Made by a program: the position numbers and the translations under genes. From assembly GCA_049318685.1 (NCBI GenBank), contig JBMOFW010000089.1:1-10888 (forward strand): a stretch of DNA of 10,888 nucleotides, given 5' to 3'. Shown here piece by piece: positions 6,822 to 10,888 of the stretch. The DNA is from JAIXWP01 sp049318685 (GTDB taxonomy: Bacteria; Bacteroidota; Bacteroidia; Flavobacteriales_D; Sanyastnellaceae). The notes beneath the pieces are model-generated. The model did no database searches, was not told where the DNA came from, and saw only the letters and a program-made list of their open reading frames with translations. Position 1 is the first letter of the stretch. Each line of letters starts with the position of its first letter.

Positions 6822-7453
6822 GAATCTTTCGTTTTTTTTAGGGGAATCCAATAGGTAAATGAAAACGTTGAAAGGGTATTGACGAATTCTGAATTGCCGA
6901 CGGACAAAACGGGTGCGAGACCGAGGAAAAACCTCATTCCGACACGGATCCCATTATTGGAAGTAAAGCCAAGTCCTGCGTTGTAGCCGTAGTCCCAAGA
7001 TTGCACATCGGGATGGAGCGTTTGCACGCTGGAAATCCTATTGCCAACTTCGTCGAAACCTTGGGCCTGGACTCTTGTCAAATAGCCTGCATACACACCA
7101 ATTTGCATATAAAATTTTCTCCACGGTCGGTATTCAAGATTTGATTCCCCAAGAATATAGTCTAGGTTGAATAGTTTATGGGAAGAGAGGTAATTCGGAC
7201 GGCGCTCCTCGTCGATTCGGCCACCCAAGGCCATATATGCCATTGCTAGCTCCGCGGACCAATGTGTGTTTAAGTTGAATTGCCCAGATAATTTTGCAAA
7301 GGGATTATGAATTCGAATGCGGCTTTCACTATTTGATCCATGAAATCTCGAATTGCTGATTCCGGTGGTAATACCCAGCTTTACTTGCGCTGAAAAATTT
7401 AAGCTACTGCAATAAAGCGCCAAAAAAAGGATATTCGTAAAGATGGCTTTCAT
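6818..7453 (-). CDS. Outer-membrane beta-barrel protein, A-type (A1)
   Basis: 211 residues. The signal peptide MKAIFTNILFLALYCSSLNF ends at SAQ. The mature start KLGITTGISNS matches the start of A2 (SIGLRTGIINS). The C-terminal half has WDYGYNAGLG ... NNGIRVGMRFFLGL, the conserved turn and strand pattern of small Bacteroidota barrels (OMP_b-brl_2-like), and is shared with A2 (WDFGF ... KNSIRVELGFMRGL). Its ATG overlaps the stop of mini-gene b by ATGA, and its own stop overlaps the B1 start in the same way, so translation of b, A1 and B1 is probably coupled. The function is unknown; the product is placed in the outer membrane by inference. Confidence 0.78.
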   Translation of the reverse strand: MKAIFTNILFLALYCSSLNFSAQVKLGITTGISNSRFHGSNSESRIRIHNPFAKLSGQFNLNTHWSAELAMAYMALGGRIDEERRPNYLSSHKLFNLDYILGESNLEYRPWRKFYMQIGVYAGYLTRVQAQGFDEVGNRISSVQTLHPDVQSWDYGYNAGLGFTSNNGIRVGMRFFLGLAPVLSVGNSEFVNTLSTFSFTYWIPLKKTKDS

Positions 7454-7569
7454 TCGGGCTGTTTTTTAAATCCGATTTTGCGATTGATGCCGAAGGAGAC
7501 TTGCGCAACGGTTTTGCAAGCAAATCCGCCGAGAAGGAGAACTAATAGGGCGGCCAGTTTAGTTTTCAT
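7450..7569 (-). CDS. 39-codon mini-gene b: signal peptide fused to a barrel-end strand
   Basis: ATG at 7569-7567 opens a 39-codon frame ending in TGA 7452-7450. Residues 1-23 are a signal peptide (MKTKLAALLVLLLGGF, then ACKTVAQ). The remaining 16 residues, VSFGINRKIGFKKQPE, look like the last beta-strand and tail of B-type barrels (compare SLTIGISRNWLKKKK at the end of B3 and SFAIGRSF at the end of B1). The start overlaps the end of C by 11 bases and the stop overlaps the A1 start by ATGA, so it fills exactly the slot of a B gene. The best reading is a B gene that lost its interior in frame. A real small exported peptide, or a small lipoprotein using C18, cannot be excluded. Confidence 0.6.
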   Translation of the reverse strand: MKTKLAALLVLLLGGFACKTVAQVSFGINRKIGFKKQPE

Positions 7570-8239
7570 CTTGCTTCGAATTTTTGTTGCTGGGGATCGT
7601 GTAAGACACGGTTAGCGCTAGGTTTTTAAAATAGAGATCGAGGTAATAATCATAATAGCTAAAAGTTTTGAACTGATGCAATCCACTGGTATACAGCAAT
7701 TGCAAACCCACTCCGTTCTTTGCGTTCATTCCAATAGAAACTGAACCACCACCATCGAAAAGGTGATTTGTTTTGTTGGAGTAAAACTGGTGTTGATCAA
7801 TGTGTGAAAGTTCTTGATTGGTATAGCCTTGATAAGAGAATTTGGTGGTTAGATCGACAAAGGGGCCAACGCCCAAATACAAGCCGTTGTTGAAGTGAAA
7901 TTCATAAAGTAACGGCACTTCGACGGAAGTTTTAGCTATGTTGACATAAACCGTTTGCACAAATGTATAGTTGGCATAGTCCAAGTCGAAATACTGAAAC
8001 GCTTTGCGCGCGTGGTTGAGCGAAAGCGAAATGGCGGAGTGTTTTCCCAAACGCATTCGTGTAGTAATTCCTGCCGTGATTTGGTATTTCGGAAGAAGTC
8101 TGTATGTTTCGAGCACATTGCAACCGTTGACCCCCAAGCGAACGGAATAATCCATCTGCGCTTGCAAAGGGTTGTTGCTAAGCGCCAAGGCGAATAGCGC
8201 GATGAGGAGGATTTTTATTTTGGCTTGGTAAAGACGCAC
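7559..8239 (-). CDS. Outer-membrane beta-barrel protein, A-type (C), start uncertain
   Basis: About 226 residues if it starts at GTG 8239-8237; the frame stays open further upstream (TTG at 8317). The leader KIKILLIALFALALSNNPLQ is an excellent signal peptide ending AQ. No ATG exists before it, but an ATA at 8218-8216 stands exactly where MKILLIALF would begin. The mature protein shows SVEVPLLYEFHFNNGLYLG (strand, turn and strand) and SIGMNAKNGVGLQLLYTSGL, both typical of OMP_b-brl_2-like barrels, with an SYTIP end similar to A1. Its stop is overlapped by mini-gene b. It follows remnant r, whose end lies about 31 bases upstream. It may be poorly expressed because of the start; the mature coding frame is intact. 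Confidence 0.7.
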   Translation of the reverse strand: MRLYQAKIKILLIALFALALSNNPLQAQMDYSVRLGVNGCNVLETYRLLPKYQITAGITTRMRLGKHSAISLSLNHARKAFQYFDLDYANYTFVQTVYVNIAKTSVEVPLLYEFHFNNGLYLGVGPFVDLTTKFSYQGYTNQELSHIDQHQFYSNKTNHLFDGGGSVSIGMNAKNGVGLQLLYTSGLHQFKTFSYYDYYLDLYFKNLALTVSYTIPSNKNSKQDEN

Positions 8240-8270
8240 GACACAAGAGTTTTTCAGTTTTCGAAGTGGG

Positions 8271-8366
8271 TTAATCGAATGTACTCTTTTTTTTGATTTC
8301 CTGTGCTTTAAATACAAGAAAACAAAACAGTAAGAGGAAAGCCGCTAGGACAAGTTGGATTCTCAT
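8271..8366 (-). pseudogene. Remnant r: duplicated B3 signal peptide without a barrel
   Basis: ATG 8366-8364 opens a 31-codon frame ending in TAA at 8271. It encodes MRIQLVLAAFLLLFC and continues to AQE, against MRIQLILTAFLFLFC ... AQE at the start of B3. By my hand alignment the first 23 codons agree at 59 of 69 bases, much closer than any mature regions in the array. Similarity stops right after the signal peptide, and the short tail EIKKKSTFD matches no barrel strand I can see. I read it as the 5' end of a duplicated B gene whose body is gone, although a tiny exported peptide would look the same. The region 8367-8488 upstream carries no gene. Confidence 0.6.
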
Positions 8367-8421
8367 GGACAATTGAATAATGAAACATATTTTTCAACTT
8401 AACCCAGCAGTTTTACTTTAC

Positions 8422-8468
8422 ATGCGAGAAGAGAAATGCCCTAAATTATTGATGCGAGATGAGAAGAG
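8422..8468. repeat. Short direct repeat in the B2-r spacer
   Basis: ATGCGAGAAGAGAA at 8422-8435 and ATGCGAGATGAGAAGAG at 8452-8468 are near-copies 30 bases apart on the plus strand. They lie in the only sizeable gap of the array, between the end of B2 and remnant r. They could be leftover duplication junctions or an operator; the sequence does not decide between these. Confidence 0.4.
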
Positions 8469-8488
8469 TTGATGTTTGATATTGTTTC

Positions 8489-9136
8489 TCAGAAAAATCG
8501 AGTCATCCCTAATCCAAAAGTCCTCAATTTGGCGTTATCTAATGTTTCATTACTCTTAAAATAATTTGCTAGAGAATGCGCATAATGCAACTCACAACTC
8601 CATCGATCATTTACATTTAATTGCAGCCTTGCAGTTGGACCGAAATCAAATTTAGAATACGACACAGACTTTCTGTTAAAATCCTTTTCGATATACCCCG
8701 ACGCCAAACTCTTCTCATTTTCAAAACCTATTTCTCGAGCTCCAATAGCCCATCTCCCTTGAAATCCCAGTCCGATCCTGAAAATCGGATTTAAGTTTAG
8801 CTGAATAAAAACGGGGCACTCAAGGTAACTAGTCAATTGCTTGAAGTCTTTGAAATAATCAATCGAATCAGGAGTTGTCGAAATCACTTGTCTGTTAAAA
8901 CCAATTCTTGAATAACTAATCGACCCCAGTAATTCAGCTTTGTCATTAAGGGAATAAGCACCCGTAATACCAATAAAAGGCCTGTTCAATCCCGTGTATT
9001 CATTGTACGCTAACTCTGCAGAGCCTACAACACAACTGTTTAATCCAGCAGTCAAACCTAACTTCAATTGTGCATTGGATAGGGAACATAAAGTCAAGCA
9101 CACTAGAAGAGCGATAAGCATTTTCGATTTTTTCAT
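8489..9136 (-). CDS. Outer-membrane beta-barrel protein, B-type (B2)
   Basis: 215 residues starting at ATG 9136, which overlaps the A2 stop by ATGA. The signal peptide (MLIALLVCLTLCSLSNA) is followed by QLKLGLTAGLNS, a barrel-like first strand. The C terminus has NDRWSCELHYAHSLANYFK and ends LRTFGLGMTRFF, with a terminal aromatic beta-signal; B1 and B3 share this W ... LxNYxK pattern. Barrel strands alternate hydrophobic and polar residues throughout. The base composition here is clearly A/T-richer than in gpsA (21 G/C in 8641-8700 against 33 in 1021-1080, counted by hand). The function is unknown. The gene is intact, and a 122-base gap follows it. Confidence 0.77.
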   Translation of the reverse strand: MKKSKMLIALLVCLTLCSLSNAQLKLGLTAGLNSCVVGSAELAYNEYTGLNRPFIGITGAYSLNDKAELLGSISYSRIGFNRQVISTTPDSIDYFKDFKQLTSYLECPVFIQLNLNPIFRIGLGFQGRWAIGAREIGFENEKSLASGYIEKDFNRKSVSYSKFDFGPTARLQLNVNDRWSCELHYAHSLANYFKSNETLDNAKLRTFGLGMTRFF

Positions 9137-9831
9137 TGCACAACATTTTTACTGTTCTGACTTATTGGAAATACATATCCCAAACCGAATGAAAAACTTT
9201 GATTTTTAATAGAATTTGCCGACACAGTAGGATTATCAAAGACATATTTCAACCCTCTCATAAATCCCAGTTCAACGCGAATACTATTCTTCATTTCAAC
9301 ACCAAAATGTGATACAAAACCAAAGTCCCACTTTCTAAGTTTATCATACACAGGGGGAGAAGTTATTTGACTATTTACCGAAGAGAACTCATCTGCATCT
9401 GAATAGTATCTCCTCTCAAAATTCAACATGGACGCAGTGTAAGCGCCCAATGAAACAAAAAATAATCTCGAAAACTTCAATTCAATTTCGGAGCTAAAAT
9501 CAAGATAATTGATTCGATATGTTTCATAGACATACCAAGTATCTTGATCACCTTCAACTGTGTTAGCCATTGCTCTGGAGGGCTTACCTCCTTTTCGGTA
9601 GTAGTTTATCGACCCCGCAAACCGAATTCTATTGTCTCGAGAAGAACCAACCACTATACCCAAATATGGCGAATTGATTGTTTCTATGGATTCTCTTAAA
9701 TTTCCCAATCCCGATTCATCAAGATTTACCATTTGAGAATTTATAATTCCCGTGCGCAATCCAATGCTAGTCTGACTAATGACGGTGTTCGAAACCACTA
9801 TTAGCACAAGAAACAATTTGAGTTTTTTCAT
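9133..9831 (-). CDS. Outer-membrane beta-barrel protein, A-type (A2)
   Basis: 232 residues from ATG 9831, chosen over an open start six codons earlier because 9831 gives the signal peptide MKKLKLFLVLIVVSNTVIS and an ATGA overlap with the B3 stop. The mature protein begins QTSIGLRTGIINS, like A1. Its centre has a strand pair LDFSSEIELKFSRLFFVSLG, and the C-terminal part has WDFGFVSHFG, KNSIRVELGFMRGL and SFSFGLGYVFP, which fit the OMP_b-brl_2-like fold. The B2 start lies in its stop codon (ATGA). A1 and A2 are clear but diverged paralogues. It is probably inserted by BAM; ligand unknown. Confidence 0.77.
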   Translation of the reverse strand: MKKLKLFLVLIVVSNTVISQTSIGLRTGIINSQMVNLDESGLGNLRESIETINSPYLGIVVGSSRDNRIRFAGSINYYRKGGKPSRAMANTVEGDQDTWYVYETYRINYLDFSSEIELKFSRLFFVSLGAYTASMLNFERRYYSDADEFSSVNSQITSPPVYDKLRKWDFGFVSHFGVEMKNSIRVELGFMRGLKYVFDNPTVSANSIKNQSFSFGLGYVFPISQNSKNVVQ

Positions 9832-10487
9832 TTTTTCTTCTTCAACCAATTTCGCGAAATACCTATTGTCAAGGATAAGAAGTGCATGTTATCCTCATCT
9901 GTTACCTCTTTGAAATAGTTGTTTAAACTATAACCGCATTTTATAAAGGCTTCCCAATTATCCGTCATCGGCAATACAACACCTAAAAAAGGAGCGATAG
10001 ACACGAGTGACTCATTCGGGGACTTTTGATGAAAATCGACCAATCCGGGAGTATTCCATCTTCCGGTTTCATAGCGCTGACCTCTTTGCATCGAGTATAT
10101 ATTGAATAAAGTTTCGAAACCGTATGACAGGTGAATACGAGGAGCGACTTGGGTAATGCCTTCAATAGGTACACCGGTGAATAAAGAATACTCTTTGTAT
10201 ATAATTGGATCGCGATAAGTATATTGAGGAGGGTTGTAGATGTACCGTTTAAAAGACGTCATACGGGCTTGCAAGCCGACTTGAAATTGACTTTTTTCAG
10301 TGAGCTGCTTTCTCCAAAACACCCCACACGATGGACGAATCGCACCATTGATGAAATAAGGATTCTGAAAGCCTTTAGGGGCAATGAGGCTCGTTGCACC
10401 CATGTAAAATCCTTTCGTTTCTTGAGCTCTTAAGACAAGAGAACAAAACAGGAAAAGGAAAGCCGTTAGGATAAGTTGGATTCTCAT
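9828..10487 (-). CDS. Outer-membrane beta-barrel protein, B-type (B3)
   Basis: 219 residues starting at ATG 10487, in an ATGA overlap with the A3 stop. The signal peptide begins MRIQLILTAFLFLFC, is cut after RAQ, and is nearly duplicated in remnant r. The body has barrel-like strands (SQFQVGLQARM, IHLSYGFETLF, SIAPFLGVVLP), and the C-terminal part TDNWEAFIKCGYSLNNYFK matches the B signature. It ends SLTIGISRNWLKKKK: the aromatic strand end is followed by a lysine tail, as in mini-gene b and unlike B1 and B2. It is more diverged from B1 and B2 in the middle. Function unknown. Confidence 0.75.
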   Translation of the reverse strand: MRIQLILTAFLFLFCSLVLRAQETKGFYMGATSLIAPKGFQNPYFINGAIRPSCGVFWRKQLTEKSQFQVGLQARMTSFKRYIYNPPQYTYRDPIIYKEYSLFTGVPIEGITQVAPRIHLSYGFETLFNIYSMQRGQRYETGRWNTPGLVDFHQKSPNESLVSIAPFLGVVLPMTDNWEAFIKCGYSLNNYFKEVTDEDNMHFLSLTIGISRNWLKKKK

Positions 10488-10888
10488 GATTTATTCTTTT
10501 TCGTGAATGAATAACCAATTGTAAATCCCAGGGAAAAACTTCTGAAGCGGGTGTATGCAGAACTTGCATTTTGAAATTCAAGCCATGGCCAGCTGGTAGA
10601 AACATTCACGGTCAACTTTATTCCATTTTCACTTCGAAAACCGGTGGAGAACATCGCCCCATATTCATCTCTAGGAAAATCCATTTCTGAAAAAGAATAT
10701 TCATTATAAATCTTAATACCAGGGGGATAGCCAAATGGCAGAACGAAGGGTTGAGGAATGGTAGAGTACAATCCAACCAATTTGTTTTCTTTTTCAATGC
10801 CATCAAACAATCGAGAGTAATATCCAGCCACTTTGACAAACCAATGCTTTGCTGGGTAAAACGCTACTCCTATAGGGTTTTGCAAGTA
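10484..10888 (-). CDS. Outer-membrane beta-barrel protein, A-type (A3), 5' end outside window
   Basis: 134 codons before the stop at 10486-10484; the frame is still open at the right edge, so the start and signal peptide lie outside. The visible part includes VKVAGYYSRLF, EYSFSEMDF, FSTGFRSENGIKLTVNVSTSW and FRSFSLGFTIGYSF, alternating strands with a turn (ENGIKL) at the place where A1 and A2 have NNGIRV and KNSIRV. This and its ATGA coupling to a B-type gene make it the A partner of B3. The short basic tail (TKKNKS) resembles that of the other members. Confidence 0.7.
   Translation of the reverse strand, partial: YLQNPIGVAFYPAKHWFVKVAGYYSRLFDGIEKENKLVGLYSTIPQPFVLPFGYPPGIKIYNEYSFSEMDFPRDEYGAMFSTGFRSENGIKLTVNVSTSWPWLEFQNASSAYTRFRSFSLGFTIGYSFTKKNKS

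Noticed and set aside
7932..8197. Short frames on both strands within gene C
   Set aside because: They are shadows of the barrel gene, with no starts, motifs or operon fit.
8240..8317. Long N-terminus for gene C from TTG 8317
   Set aside because: It lies partly inside remnant r in another frame and puts a basic, non-signal stretch before the obvious signal peptide. It is kept only as an alternative.

Overview
The window looks like a chromosomal segment of a Bacteroidota bacterium, probably of the Flavobacteriales type. This rests on several signs: promoters carrying the TAnnTTTG -7 motif (once with TTG 19 bases upstream), non-ATG starts, a LytTR response regulator paired with a periplasmic-propeller histidine kinase, many small outer-membrane beta-barrel proteins, and lipoprotein and AQ-type signal peptides. 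Genus-level placement is not possible from this sequence alone.

Layout. Positions 1-359 (-) hold the 5' part of a cysteine-rich lipoprotein of unknown function, followed by an A/T-rich spacer with an 18-bp direct repeat. Positions 636-1634 (-) are gpsA, glycerol-3-phosphate dehydrogenase. Positions 1635-1911 form a divergent promoter region with two separate period-7 repeat arrays. Positions 1912-5694 (+) are a two-gene LytTR response regulator / 1000-residue sensor kinase operon. Positions 5755-6057 (+) are a small, very acidic lipoprotein with its own well-formed promoter and an intrinsic terminator.

From 6165 to the right edge, all genes lie on the minus strand and form a compact array of small outer-membrane beta-barrel genes. 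In transcription order they are: A3 (partial) - B3 - A2 - B2 - r - C - b - A1 - B1. A-type genes carry the conserved turn and strand seen in the OMP_b-brl_2 family (WDxGx...NxIRV...GL). B-type genes share a different C-terminal signature (DxW...LxNYxK... ending in an aromatic beta-signal). Most A/B junctions are 4-base ATGA overlaps, so the genes are probably translationally coupled. Two very short genes in the array are previously hidden remnants: b (39 codons) is a signal peptide joined directly to a last-beta-strand-like tail, and r (31 codons) is a near-copy of the B3 signal peptide with nothing behind it. Both sit where a full B gene would be expected. The array appears to have grown by duplication of A/B pairs, with later loss of B-gene interiors.

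The regulator/kinase/lipoprotein block is a plausible envelope-sensing module. Nothing in the sequence directly ties it to the barrel array, apart from the convergent arrangement around the terminator at 6073-6101.
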